A stretch of DNA of 64,000 nt. Origin: Zoroaster sp. YZ-2022. Its lineage: Eukaryota > Echinodermata > Asteroidea > Forcipulatida > Zoroasteridae. A program made the position numbers and the translations under genes. The stretch covers positions 16,923,019-16,987,018 of the forward strand of contig CM055823.1 of NCBI GenBank assembly GCA_029582265.1. The letters run 5' to 3'. The notes beneath the pieces are model-generated. The model was not told the DNA's origin, did no database searches, and saw only the letters and a list, made by a program, of their open reading frames with translations. Shown here piece by piece: positions 1 through 12,947 of this stretch. Each line of letters starts with the position of its first letter. Position 1 is the stretch's first letter.

Positions 1-452
1 TTCCAAGAGCTGTGAAGCAAAAGATAATAGGAAACCATTTTTTATGTTATACAGAAATGAGTGATTAATTCTTATTAGGGCTATGCTTCATTGACACTAC
101 AGAGTGCAGACCTTTAATTTCATTCTTATAGAAAATCAAAGTGTCTATGGCAACATTTCAATGGCCACTTAGTCAAAAACCAAGGGCAATAAATAAATTG
201 ACTCTGATGAGCATTTGGGGTTGCAGTGGCTGGCCTGAATCAAATAATGTGGTCCCTTTCAAATAAACCACAATTAAAAGTAGATAAATAAATTTGAAAT
301 GGCAAAGACAAGCACTGGTAAATAAACTAACAAGTTACTTATATCTATCTTTTCATTGGAATAGCAATTGCGCTGATATATGGATCAAAGCATGATTTTA
401 CAAAAAAGCAGAAGAGAATTTCTCTAAGAGCAAACATAAGCAAACTTAATAC

Positions 453-556
453 CTTGGTGTCATTGTTGAGGCAGAACATCCTCGTAAGACAGTCAGCTAC
501 TACTTCGAGTTGCTCCTCAGAGAAGTGCCCCCTCTTCAAGTCAAAACATAATCCCA
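453..556 (-). CDS. Exon of an unrecognised multi-exon gene
   Basis: A 104-base open exon with a consensus acceptor (acag) and a GTATTA donor on the minus strand. It reads GLCFDLKRGHFSEEQLEVVA then DCLTRMFCLNNDTK and ends in phase 0. The composition looks like alpha-helical cytosolic protein. I do not recognise the family. It follows, on the same strand, the in-phase exons at 1919-1960 and 2328-2378, so these probably belong to one gene running right to left off the window start. Confidence 0.5.
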
Positions 557-703
557 CTGTATGAGAATAACAGATTTGTAATGTTTGTATACTAGAACTA
601 TATGTTAGCCAGTTACTTCTATTCCATTACAGTGGTTAAACCATGCAATAAGTTGCCAGAAACATTGGCTACCTTTAAAAAAAAAAACTGAGAGTCCTTC
701 CCA

Positions 704-1094
704 TAGGTGTACATAAGACTGTGCCGGGTATCCGGGTTCCTGGATACTCGACTGAAACTGTTCCATTTTTCAGTTCCAATTACTCATAAACGACTGTTGA
801 AAATTTCAACTGACCATTTAAGCCACACAAACAAATGGAAATCTCAATTTTTTTGTTAACAAAATGTGTGTGGGGAATGGGGATGATATGAGTCGTTTTT
901 AATCTAGAGGTCCACAAAAGTCCATATGACTCTAATAAAACAAGAGAAATTTGTGTTTATATTGGTTATTTTATACATTTGGGAGTATTTTCGTGTTTTA
1001 CAAAATTGTTTATGGGTACCCAAGTATCCGGAGATTTCCAATTTCTGGTATCCGGTTCCCGAAATAACCGAAAATGCACAGCCTTAGGTGTACA
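704..1094. mobile_element. Insertion with pyrimidine/purine-rich imperfect TIRs inside first 86-bp repeat
   Basis: The stretch 714-1084 is flanked by the ten-base direct repeat TAGGTGTACA (704-713 and 1085-1094). Its ends are loosely inverted: CTGTGCCGGGTATCCGG on the left and GTATCCGG...TGCACAG on the right. It interrupts the first unit of the 86-bp tandem array that follows. The direct repeat could be a target duplication, or simply repeat sequence shared with the array. A related fragment with the same AACCGGATATTCGG-type motif lies at 10,150-10,240. Confidence 0.4.
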
Positions 1095-1487
1095 GGACTA
1101 AACAACAAAGTGTCCAAGTAAGTAACAGTGACTTAACATTTAGAGTCCTTAACACACAGAGTCCTTCCCATAGGTGTACAGGACTAAACAACAAAGTGTC
1201 CAAGTAAGTAACAGTGACTTAACATTTAGAGTCCTTAACACACAGAGTCCTTCCCATAGGTGTACAGGACTAAACAACAAAGTGTCCAAGTAAGTAACAG
1301 TGACTTAACATTTAGAGTCCTTAACACACAGAGTCCTTCCCATAGGTGTACAGGACTAAACAACAAAGTGTCCAAGTAAGTAACAGTGACTTAACATTTA
1401 GAGTCCTTAACACACAGAGTCCTTCCCATAGGTGTACAGGACTAAACAACAAAGTGTCCAAGTAAGTAACAGTGACTTAACATTTAT
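1085..1487. repeat. 86-bp tandem repeat, about 4.6 copies
   Basis: Units begin at 1087, 1173, 1259, 1345 and 1431, each starting GGTGTACAGGACTAAAC, and are essentially identical. A displaced piece of the same unit lies at 690-713, left of the inserted element. It sits in an intron of the minus-strand unknown gene. Confidence 0.92.
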
Positions 1488-1918
1488 GAGTAAACATTTA
1501 TATACGTGTTAACGGACCACAGGTCTGTAAATGAAATATTCTTTCATTCATCATGCTGACAGAATTGTATTTCCTTTTTATCTTGAACTTTCACCTCATG
1601 GGGTCAAATTTAAAAAGTCTTCTTTGATGTACCAAGACTAATCCACCAATCAAGTATGAAGATTATCCATGAAGTATTTCTGAAGTGTGACGGGCGGATG
1701 GACACATGCACAAAGAACATGTATGATCCTATTTGCTTTGACTTTGGCATACAAATAAATACAAATGTTTACAATTAAAAAAAAAATAATAATAAAAATT
1801 TGAAATAAGGATGATGACCTTATGTGCAAGTGTAGATATTTAAACAATAAATCAAAAATTTAAAGTCAACCTCCCAATGAAATCCTACCACTATCCAAGC
1901 ATCTAAACCAATACTTAC

Positions 1919-1960
1919 CTCTTGAATCTTTCCCTCATTGAAAAGTCGTTGACATCTCTC
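1919..1960 (-). CDS. Exon (14 codons) of the unknown multi-exon gene
   Basis: A 42-base exon, ERCQRLFNEGKIQE, between a TTTGCAG acceptor and a GTAAGT donor. Both ends are phase 0. It joins in frame to the exon at 2328-2378, giving LKNILQGK followed by ERCQRLFNEGK, which reads as one helical segment. Family not recognised. Confidence 0.55.
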
Positions 1961-2327
1961 CTGCAAAGACAAGTTTAGAAAACATGAGGAAACCATCCCC
2001 ATGTGTTTGTTTTATTTTCTTTTGCTTGAGCTTATGTGATACATGTCCTCTAAAGCAGTATCTTATGTATCAACATATCCTGGCCCTTAATGACCAAATG
2101 CTATTTGCTACTTAGACAACTTGTATCTACACAAGTACATGAGGCACATTTGATGCAATGCTCATTTCATATGAACACATCAGCATGTACATGAAGACAC
2201 ACATAAAGTTGTATTCATTGATGAAAATGAATCAATTCTAACAAACAACAAATGCAACCAGAAGCATGTGTGTGCATGTCTTAGATCCGAGTAGTCATGT
2301 GATGATGTGATTATGAAAATTACTCAC

Positions 2328-2378
2328 CTTCCCTTGAAGAATGTTCTTCAAAATAGTCTTTGTGTCCAAATATCTTAT
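2328..2378 (-). CDS. Exon (17 codons) of the unknown multi-exon gene
   Basis: IRYLDTKTILKNILQGK, 51 bases, phase 0 at both ends, acceptor AACAG and donor GTGAGT. An upstream in-frame stop lies just beyond the acceptor, which supports this splice site. It lies 370 bases upstream of the 42-base exon, which it joins in frame. Confidence 0.55.
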
Positions 2379-3861
2379 CTGTTATCATATCCTGCTCCAT
2401 TATTGCAATGCTGCAGTTGACAAAATAAATATATACGATGTTTTAAATATTTTGTAAATAATCAGAAATAATACAAGTGAACTACAAAACATAAATTAAA
2501 AAAACCAACCAATGTAAGCCCATCCCACCAAATATTTATTAATGATTTTTAAAGACAGGACTTAAATTTATTGTTTAAGAACGTTTTTGTCTAAAAGATG
2601 CTGAAACACCATCCAAAAACAAATGCCTTTTAATTATATCACTTTTCCTCAACATTACACATTCCTATTTTGTTAAAACAAAGTGTTTTTGGCAATTTTC
2701 CTATAGGAAATTATCATCCATTACCATCCATATTTGTAACTAGTTTTTATCCTAACACTTGAGGCAGACCAAACAATTTACATAACCCTAACCCTGCAAA
2801 ACTGTAGTAAACTGTCAAAATGAATAATATTTTATCACCTTTACAGGCCTCCCAGTGCCTCATCTACCAAATATAGAATTTTTTTTAAAGGTAAAAGTAA
2901 AATACAGGTTATTATAGGTTTACCAAATGCCAAAATATAGGTTTTTATAGGTTATTTCTTGTGATTATGCAGTGTTAATAACAAGTTTATGGTTCTTGAA
3001 GTTGATGGTGAGTTTTGTTTTGATACAAATAAAGTGGCGAACTATATCAACAAGTTCTACACTACAGCTGCCTCTGATTTGGTGGATAAACTGCCCTGTT
3101 CCAAAAATATCTTTGGTACTGAATCTAGAGCGTTCATGGATTACTATGAAAGCAAAGGTGTTACTCCTGATTGCCTTAAGCTTTCTGCTGTAACTACTGA
3201 TTTCGTGTATAAAGGATTACTCAAATTAAATTCTTATAAGAGTACAGGTCCAGATAATATACCGGTCAAATTCCTTAAAGATGGTGCTAATGTACTAAGA
3301 GACCCAATTTCGTTCATCATTAATTTGTCCATTTCCAGTAACACTGTTCCCACTGAACTAAAGTTTGCTAGAGTTAGGCCATTATTTAAAAAAAAAATAG
3401 CAGATCTGATGTTGGCAATTACAGACCGGTCGGTGTACTACGTGCAATATCTAAACTTTTGGAAAGAGCTGTGTACAGTCAATTGGAAAAATATCTCACT
3501 GATAACAACCTCATTTATAACTTACAATCCGGGTTCAGAAGTTCTTGTTCAACTGACACCTGCTTGATTCACTTAACTGATTATATTCGTTCTCAGATGG
3601 CCAAAGGTAATTATACAGGTATATGGTGTTATTGGACTTACAGAAGGCTTTTGACACTGTAGGCCTATAGACCATGTGATTTTATGTCACAAATTACAAG
3701 CTATGGGAATTCATTCAGATTCTATTAATTGGTTTCAATCATATCTCTCTAATAGACAGCAAATTGTCAGTGTTAATCAGGTTGAATCACAACAAATGGA
3801 AATAACATGGTGTTCTACAGGGTAGTATATTACAGCCACTACTTTTCCTTTGCTATGTGAA

Positions 3862-3938
3862 CGATATGAAAATATATAGATTGGTGAAAATTCACGCGTC
3901 GGTACGTTGTAGGGCAAAATTAAATCGATATGAAAATA
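3862..3938 (+). mobile_element. 51-bp SINE-derived insertion in the LINE RT with 13-bp target duplication
   Basis: CGATATGAAAATA occurs at 3862-3874 and again at 3926-3938, flanking 51 bases that resemble the sequence at 13,801-13,845 (TATAG..TTG.TGAAATTC..GCGTCGG). Taking out insert plus one repeat restores the LINE frame NDMKISV ahead of YADD. This fits a short, truncated SINE copy inserted after the LINE. Confidence 0.6.
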
Positions 3939-4815
3939 AGCGTTCAATCTAATTTGCTGCTGTATGCTGATGACAGTGCCCTGTTCATTTCTGGTAAAGA
4001 CCCTGAAGTTATAGCTGACAGGTTGAGTAGGGAGCTGGAATCATGCAGGCAGTGGCTGATTATGATAACAAACTGTCTTTGCACCTCGGCAAAACTGAGT
4101 CTATCCTTTTTGGATCCAAGAAGAAATTAAGCAGCGTTGATAAATTTGAAGTGTCTTGTAATGGGAAGATTGTTACTCCTTCAATCTCAGTTAAATATCT
4201 GGGTATTACACTTGATCAGAGTCTAACTGGTGAGAACATTGTAAATTCTGCTCTCATACAATGTCATTTTGACTATTGTTGTTCATCCTGGTTCTCTGCA
4301 TTTGTCAGTAAAACTGAAAAAAAAGGCTGCAAGTTACACAAAACAAATTAGTCCGGTTTATTTTAAACATGGATTCTAGATCACATTGGTCAAACAGAAT
4401 TGAACAACCTTGGCATTTCAAGCGTTAATGATCGTGTTATACAACTCAAGCTAATTCATGTTTATACAATTTTTCATGAAATGGCACCAGACTACCTTTG
4501 TCAAAAATTTAGGAAGGTTTCAGATATGTATAATTATTCTACCAGGGGTAGTTCCACCAATTTTGTTGTTCCAAGAATGAAAGGGCCTGAGTGCAATACC
4601 TTTTTTTATACCGGAATTCATGAATGGAATTTACTTCCTAATAGCATCAAATGTTCCAACAATCATTATCAATTTAAAAGGGCAGTGAAAAAACACCTCT
4701 CTTCTCAGTCTAATTTTTAAAAATTTTCTATTTTTTAATCACTATTCTTTACTTTTCCTGTACATTTTTATTTGCCTTTTTTGTATTGTATTTGTTTGCC
4801 TATGTGTTTTTAAGG

Positions 4816-5205
4816 GCCCCGATGGAAATAAGCCGTGTTATACACAGCTTTTTGTATTGTATTTGTTTGCCTATGTGTTTTTAAGGGCCCCGATGGAAAT
4901 AAGCCGTGTTATACACAGCTTTTTGTATTGTATTTGTTTGCCTGTGTGTTTTTAAGGACCCCGATGGAAATAAGCCGTGTTATACACAGCTTTTTGTATT
5001 GTATTTGTTTGCCTGTGTGTTTTTAAGGACCCTGATGGAAATAAGCCGTGTTATACACAGCTTTTTGTATTGTATTTGTTTGCCTGTGTGTTTATAAGGA
5101 CCCCGATGGAAATAAGCCGTGTTATACACAGCTTTTTGTATTGTATTTGTTTGCCTGTGTTTTTAAGGACCCCGATGGAAATAATTATACACAGCTTTTT
5201 GGGCT
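4816..5205 (+). repeat. 71-bp tandem repeat at the LINE 3' end, about 5.5 copies
   Basis: Repeated units contain CCGATGGAAATAAGCCGTG and TTTGTATTGTATTTGTTTGCC, spaced 71 bases at 4,818, 4,889, 4,960, 5,031 and 5,102. The last unit is shortened. It lies in the LINE 3' UTR, so it may have been copied with the element. Confidence 0.9.
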
Positions 5206-5302
5206 ATCCTTGGCTTTGTAATCAGTTTATTTTTATGTATCTCTTTGTATTATTGTTTATATTGCCAAAATATAAGTAAAGTAAAGTAAAGTAATTGCCT
5301 AC

Positions 5303-5399
5303 CTTCTGATGATTACAACAAAGTACATACCCCATACCCTGTCTGACAGTACACAGCTTCTGAGTGTCTTCCTCAACATGTGAAACCCACCATGTACAT
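5303..5399 (-). CDS. Exon-like open segment, unknown or hAT-like
   Basis: A 97-base segment with TTTTAG acceptor and GTAGGC donor, reading CTWWVSHVEEDTQKL then CTVRQGMGYVLCCNHQK, phase 0 at its end. It lies within the TIR element. The (R/W)WVSHVEE pattern is reminiscent of the RWVxH block of hAT transposases, which would suit a hAT identity for the host element. It could equally be an exon of the surrounding unknown gene. Confidence 0.35.
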
Positions 5400-5463
5400 C
5401 TAAAATTGATTGGAAACAAAAACTTTGCTATCACTATCAGCAAATGTAGCATGACGACATTAT

Positions 5464-6256
5464 TGAGTACATGTAAGCATCAGTAAGACCATGTAATGTG
5501 ATGATCAGTAATACTTGTACACTGAACATGTAAGCATCAGTAAGACCATGTAATGTGATGATTAGTAATACTTGTACACTGAACATGTAAGCATCAGTAA
5601 GACCATGTAATACTTGTACACTGAACATGTAAGCATCAGTAAGACCATGTAATGTGATGATTAGTAATACTTGTACACTGAACATGTAAGCATCAGTAAG
5701 ACCATGTAATGTGATGATTAGTAATACTTGTACACTGAACATGTAAGCATCAGTAAGACCATGTAATGTGATGATTAGTAATACTTGTACACTGAACATG
5801 TAAGCATCAGTAAGACCATGTAATGTGATGATTAGTAATACTTGTACACTGAACATGTAAGCATCAGTAAGACCATGTAATGTGATGATTAGTAATACTT
5901 GTACACTGAACATGTAAGCATCAGTAAGACCATGTAATGTGATGATTAGTAATACTTGTACACTGAACATGTAAACATCAGTAAGACCATGTAATGTGAT
6001 GATTAGTAATACCTGTACACTGAACATGTAAGCATCAGTAAGACCATGTAATGTGATGATTAGTAATACTTGTACACTGAACATGTAAGCATCAGTAAGA
6101 CCATGTAATGTGATGATTAGTAATACTTGTACACTGAACATGTAAGCATCAGTAAGACCATATAATGTGATGATTAGTAATACTTGTACGCTGAACATGT
6201 AAGCATCAGTAAGACCATGTAATGTGATGATTAGTAATACTTGTACACTGAACACA
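5464..6256. repeat. 57-bp minisatellite, about 14 copies
   Basis: The unit GTAAGCATCAGTAAGACC... repeats every 57 bases, with one unit shortened to 39 bases near 5,590-5,628. Because 57 is divisible by three, the minus strand stays open for 281 codons of a 19-residue repeat (VQVLLIITLHGLTDAYMFS). I treat this as a by-product of the period, not a gene. Confidence 0.93.
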
Positions 6257-8302
6257 TGTATACAAGAACCCAAACAAAACACTTAATTTATCACTTTACT
6301 GTCTAATCTGTATGGACAGTTGGGATACATCAAGTAGACCAAACTTGAACAATTCTATTTTAATAATAGTGTCAATGCACTGTTGAGATACTTTGGAAAT
6401 AAGACGAGCAAAAAACAGACTCTGAAAACAGTAAACGCAGTTTTGCTTGTATGCCAAATAAATTTAGCAAGACTGGAAACGGTGCAGCTTATTTCTGCTA
6501 GTCCAACATATATCAAGGGACGTGGTGAAAAAAATACTAATATCTCATAACCATTAAGCTTAAATACATAACGTCATTAGACTTACTTCATAGTAAGGTC
6601 AGATTTACAAGATATAAGTTACATAAAATACATGATAACTTACTTTAATTTAAAATAGAAATTATTATTTTAATAGAAGCTGACTCTTTTTGTTGATTTT
6701 CTTTTTAACACGTTCCTTTAACACTTAATGTTACATGTACATGTATTCAATCAGATTTACATCATGGATTGAACTGCTTTCTCATTTTCTTTGTATAGGC
6801 TTCTCATAACCAGCAATGATCTTTCACATTGAAAAACATTATAATATTACATTATGCATTGAAATAATGTAGTTCATGATATGTATAATGTACAGTACAA
6901 GGTACAAAGCAGTATGCTACTAGAAAGAAGCTAAAAGACTGGAAACGCTACGGTGCATACATGATTTTGCCTTGACAAAATACATGTATGCAAGTCTCCT
7001 CAGTTTACATCATTGGGGATTGTAATCGATGAAGTGATTGATTTACACTCACATGTAATTCTTGCACTCTTCCATCAAAATCAGTGTTACTGCAGTATGA
7101 TGTCCAGCATGTATGTGCATGTTGTGGACTGTCTGAGATACAACACTAGAAGCTATGTAAGATGCCTGGATCTGAAACACTTAAGAAAATCTATAGAGCG
7201 GTACACATGTTACAGTTTGGCTACAGTTTCGGCTTCATCTCTTTGTACTTAGGAAGTAATTTTTCTTCAAAGGCATGAGGATTTTTATGAGGAAGATGAA
7301 AATGTGTTGCAGGAGATTAAAAAAATATAAGTTTTTATAGGTTAATATAGTTTTTTTGGGAAATAAAGATTCCCATTTTGAAATGTTTTTTATAGGTTTT
7401 ATAGGTTTCGCTGGGAGGCCTGCCTTTAATAAGATGTCAGGGTTTCTTCTGGCTCTGCAAAAAATAAATAATTAAATAATTATACAAATATAAAAAATGT
7501 GTGACAAGAATTTCATTTTATTAGATACAGTGTTGCGTAGACTGTCATAGCATAATGATTTTAACCAATTACACATGATTTTAACCAATTTAGCACATTA
7601 CATACATGACTTCATCTTTATAATTATTATTATAACTGCAAGATGATAAAATACTGTTTTGAAATTGCTTAAAGGAAAATCAACAACATATACTTGGTGT
7701 TAAGTTGGTACAGTTATCAATCAATCAAGTGCTTTCATTTAGGAGAATTCACATGTGTTGTGTTCCAATGTTGCACCTTCTCTTTCTCAAGGAAATTCTC
7801 TAAAAAGGGAAAACACTAACATTTTTAAATTCCTAGTAATTTTCATTGGGGAAAATACCAGTACCATTTTGTACAAAATGACATCAAAAATTAAGATAAA
7901 CTAATTATTTCTTGTGCTTTGGAACAACTGTTCAAATCACTTGTTGATTTATTTTGACTTAACTGAAGCAAATAAATTTGGTGCAAATACCTGATACAGT
8001 TCCAGCAGGACTTAAAAAGAGCATTATTGATAAGTATAGGATATCCAATGAAAGAAATATCATTACCATTGTCTGCCTTTCTGAGTGAATCTAGCATATT
8101 AAGAATCTATCTTATCCGCAATGTGTTTTCTTGAGAATTTCTGACAAGTCAACATCAGCCTAAGACAAGAAATTCAGAAATAATGTAGAACATAATCAAT
8201 TGAAAAGCAATGAGTATCAAAATAATAGTTGGCTCTGATGACCCAGCTGATGATGATAAGGTCCAAGAGTTTTATTGTGCATGCATATATTGTGCAGACA
8301 AA

Positions 8303-8640
8303 TGGCACATCATTTTGACAACTAGAGCTGCTTGGTACACCAGTACATCTAACATGGATAAATAGATTAAATGCCTAAACCTCATGTTCATGAAAAGTAT
8401 TATTGCATGCTCAGATTTAAGCTCTGCCAGCCTCAAGTTGGGTTAAGATCGACCCAATGCTGAGATAAAGAGTACATGTACCTAACTATAAACGCCAACC
8501 CCATGTGTATATAGTCTGTGAATGTTTTTTATTTCAAACTTACCACTCTGGTCAATGGGGTACCCAGTTCCTGATGCTTGATAAGTTTGTACTGAATACC
8601 GATTGTGGATGCTTTGCAGATGGGCGATAGAATTTGATGG
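8303..8640. repeat. Direct duplicate of 17,010-17,375
   Basis: Starting at GCACATCATTTTGACAACTAG, about 330 bases match the later copy closely, apart from a ~45-base insertion there. The duplicated segment includes the exon at 8544-8611. Confidence 0.85.
8544..8611 (-). CDS. Exon of unknown gene, duplicated at 17.3 kb
   Basis: A 68-base exon encoding STIGIQYKLIKHQELGTPLT plus RV, donor GTAAGT, phase 0 at its end. The acceptor (GCAAAG) is weaker. A nearly identical copy at about 17,290-17,363 has six extra bases at the donor. Family unknown. Confidence 0.45.
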
Positions 8641-8998
8641 TCTGCGAAATAATAATAATAGTATATAAATATTGGGTGCCTCAGGGTCACATGAATAGAA
8701 TTATATCACATTAGGTAACATCTGAATTGTCCCATTTCACAAGGCAATCCGAGTGTTATGAAACAGTGATATAATTCTAACCATTTTTCAAAATAAAGGC
8801 ACTCAATTAATATTTGTTTTATATAACTCACACACAGATCATTGTCATTTGATTACACAATCACCAGTTCAGTCACCTTTATTTACTATTAAAGTCATTC
8901 TAAATGAGAACCAGAAATGTGTACATTGTGTACATATAACAAATTGTAACTGTTTATGTTTATTCGGTTATTTTAATATTTAATTTAGTTTGATACAA

Positions 8999-9330
8999 TA
9001 TGAATAACTTTACCCTGAAAATGCCCTGAAAATCCATTTTGCCGTGAAATAATAGTTCACCATGATTTCACGGCAATTTCATGGTGTCTCTTCCTCTCAG
9101 ATATTGGCAATAATGTTCACAGTGATTTTACGGCAAATTCACGGCGATCTTCAGAATTAATGAGCTGCCCCAAAACTGCCACAAGAAGTTTGTGTCGTTT
9201 TCACTGCGAAGAAATTCCAAGAGTATTTCATGGCGTTTTCACGGTGTTGTGTCGTCATAAAATTGCTGTGAACTATTTATTTCACGGTAAAACAGATTTT
9301 CAGGGCATTTTTAGGGTAAAGTTATTCATA
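8999..9330. mobile_element. 332-bp MITE with ~55-bp terminal inverted repeats
   Basis: It starts TATGAATAACTTTACCCTGA and ends with its near-perfect inverse, GGGTAAAGTTATTCATA. The interior repeats the CACGGCAATTTCA-type motif in both orientations. No coding capacity. Superfamily not assigned. Confidence 0.85.
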
Positions 9331-10267
9331 GTGTTATCTTTTACTATTTTTTCATAAGAAGCAATTATTTGCCCTTTACAAATTTCTCATTACATTAACA
9401 TAATTATTTTGAGTTCCTAACCAATGTAGAACCCCTGTACAAATGCTGAATTTGAAAGGCTTCACTGCAGCTCACTCAGCTATAGTAATATGTGTATGAT
9501 GAGCATGCAGTAATTTCCCTTGATACCAAAACTGACCACAGTTGTTTTTTTCACTATTAGCATCATGTGATAAACTTACCGAGTGCTTCGTACGTTTTGC
9601 TGATTCAGTTATTTGGACTTGAGAATCTTCTTCATACCAAAACAAATAATAAAATAACACAAATGTACACAATTAATGAAATTGTAATTTGCACTATTAA
9701 TGGTCCCTTCATGCATGCATGCTACTCGACCTTGTCTAAAAGGCCTGCATGCAATTTGCAACAAATAATTCTGTGAATTTTCATAAATTATGAGCCAGGA
9801 ACAATATCATCACGATCAACAAGGCATGTAATCAGAGTGCTCGTTTTAGATCAACTAAAATGACTAAAAATAATACCCCAATTTATAAGGTCCTATTACT
9901 GTTAATATTCAATCAATAGTTCAAATATCTGGTTGGTTTTTCCGGTTCAAACATTTGAAGAAAAAAATTAACTTTTTGTTGATTTTTTTTTATTGGCGCT
10001 TCCATCATTAACACCCCCTCCTAATAATCCTTTTGTGTACATTTGGTCGACACCTATAGCAAGTCCATCCTAATCCGGGTGACATTATATTTAGTACATG
10101 TTTTGACCTCACTATCAGACGTGCTCATTTTATCATGTGGCGCAATTTACAATCAACGGCTTTCGAATATCGAATATTCGACTGAAATCAAAATCCGAAT
10201 ATCCGGTTACCAAATTATTTGAAAACGCACAACCCTCATTTTGGATGAGTCAAAACTAATTCTTTAC

Positions 10268-10330
10268 CTGGCATACAAATGATGTACTTGTAAGAGGGTC
10301 CTCATTCCTGATGTAGATGCTGCTGCAACC
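10268..10330 (-). CDS. Exon-like segment of unknown gene
   Basis: Reads SSIYIRNEDPLTSTSFVCQ up to a GTAAAG donor. The acceptor is uncertain. A related copy near 40,107-40,190 keeps the splice donor but carries an in-frame stop. A third piece, PLASTSFVCQ, lies at about 34,308-34,335. It belongs to the family of duplicated segments. Confidence 0.4.
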
Positions 10331-11096
10331 TAACATTAAGAAATCAAGGATAGATGACACATTATTAAGTAAAAGAATGCCTTCAATGAGGATTTCATTT
10401 TGAAAATGAAATTGTTGTGGGCAGTAATGACCAAGCAACAAACTGTAATTCCCTTAAATGAGCTTACATGGCAAGAAACAAACACAGTCTCTGCGTCCTC
10501 AGACGTTGAATAACGTTGTAACGTTGTAATATACGAATAACGTTGTAATAAACGAATAACGTTGTAACGTTGAATTTCTGTCTCTGGAGGAACATTAATA
10601 ATTGTTGTTGTTTGAGATTGCCAATACAGTGTAGGGGCTTTAATTGAGACGTGGCATCACAAAATTAGCTAAGAATCTAAAATTTAGATTTTTGATTCCA
10701 CTGAACAGAGCAGAAAGACTGCTTTTGTGTATAGACACTATTCTAATATTTGTCATTTACAATTGACATAATTAGTGCTAATTTAATATTAATTAAAATA
10801 ATTTTGTTTTCACTGGCAAATTATACAGTTTTATCTGGTGTTTATTGACATCAAATATTCAGTGTTATACTCTGATTAGAGTTAATTAATTGTTAATAAC
10901 AATAAATGAAAATCATTTCTTGAAACCGTGTTCAAAAAGCAATCTTTCAAACAAATAGAAGGCCATCATTCTTTGTAAATACAAAGTTCATTTAAAAAGA
11001 CAACAAAAATCAAGTTTTTTTTTACAATTTTCACACACTGTCCATAATGCTTTTTGTTCTTAAATATGTAAATCTTTATTGTTTTGAGTTTCTTCT

Positions 11097-12445
<1,349 letters not shown>

Positions 12446-12809
12446 TCTACATGGTGTCACCGCAAAGTCATGATCAATGCATACTCAACTGCATGCATAT
12501 ACAGCCATCATGAGAACAATTCCTGGTAAAATACCAGGTGTTGCAAAACTTAATTTCATAATTTGTATTCCCTTCCCCATGCCCCATCCCCTTCTATACT
12601 GCACTGAGCTTGAGACTAACAAGGTTTACTCACCACTGATCTGTGACTTCAATTCTGATTGACGTGCACACTTTATATTGACAGCAGGTACTTGTTGACC
12701 GTTTTTGGTTGTTTCTCATTGCAGCAAGGGTCAGCACAATTCTAAATAACAGGAAGAAATAATTTATGAAGGAATTATGTAAAAGCTACATTCAGTTTTC
12801 AAATGATAG

Positions 12810-12947
12810 CACTGTATACTCAGCGCTTTCCGAGTGTCTGTGAAAAAACTACACAGGCGACTCGGGCGGGATTTGAACCTCTCGACCACCGAGCTTCCCC
12901 GATGACAATTGGCCGGCTAGAATCCCATATAGCAGCAGGTTCCGCGA
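12810..12947 (-). mobile_element. Second tRNA-derived SINE type, minus strand, interrupted by Tc1-like element
   Basis: On the minus strand GTGGTCGAGAGGTTCAAATC gives A-box-like and B-box sequences. The motif CACTCAGYGCTTTCCGAGTGTC flanks the Tc1-like remnant on both sides (about 12,815 and 13,880), and a related piece sits in the LINE at 3.9 kb. Confidence 0.5.

Larger units (their letters stand above)
2989..5296 (+). pseudogene. CR1-like non-LTR retrotransposon, 5'-truncated, broken RT
   Basis: Split frames together show a LINE reverse transcriptase. The N-terminal part has KSTGPDNIPVKFLKDGA (about 3,238-3,290). A palm stretch has NLIYNLQSGFRSSCSTDTC (3,505-3,565). The catalytic YADDS is at about 3,961-3,975, followed by NKLSLHLGKTE and VKYLGITLDQS. 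Frames break at the A-run near 3,388, at 3,630-3,660, around 3,862-3,938 (small insertion) and near 4,050. The 3' end has a 71-bp tandem array and a short GTAAA repeat (5,277-5,295), as in CR1-clade tails. It would act as RNA-templated integrase machinery but is dead here. Confidence 0.85.
2844..7422. mobile_element. 4.6-kb DNA-transposon-like element with 12-bp TIRs, host of nested LINE and minisatellite
   Basis: It begins CAGGCCTCCCAG at 2844 and ends CTGGGAGGCCTG at 7422, a perfect 12-base terminal inverted repeat. It is flanked by the direct repeat CCTTTA (2838-2843 and 7423-7428). Both ends carry clustered subterminal TATAGGTTTT motifs (about 2,890-2,955 and 7,325-7,410), as transposase-binding sites often appear. 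A CR1-like LINE, a 71-bp array, an exon-like segment at 5303-5399 and a 57-bp minisatellite lie inside. No intact transposase remains. The six-base duplication does not by itself fix the superfamily. The CAGG terminus is compatible with hAT, whose usual duplication is eight bases. Confidence 0.6.
8640..10440. repeat. Segment paralogous to 34,260-36,320 and 40,080-40,220
   Basis: Sequence from GTCTGCGAAATAATAATAATAG onward recurs at 34,336, with the same order of landmarks (TCACAAGGCAATCCGAGTG, CTTCACTGCAGCTCACTCAG, CACTATTAGCATCATGTG). The copies differ by insertions: the MITE at 8,999 here, and the piggyBac-like element there. The exon-like 10,256-10,335 piece matches 40,105-40,190. Confidence 0.85.

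Noticed and set aside
1085..1487. CRISPR-like repeat array
   Set aside because: Units are directly adjacent with no unique spacers and the DNA is eukaryotic.
5437..6282. 281-codon open frame of 19-residue repeats
   Set aside because: The 57-base period keeps a frame open by arithmetic; no splice, start context or domain supports a protein.
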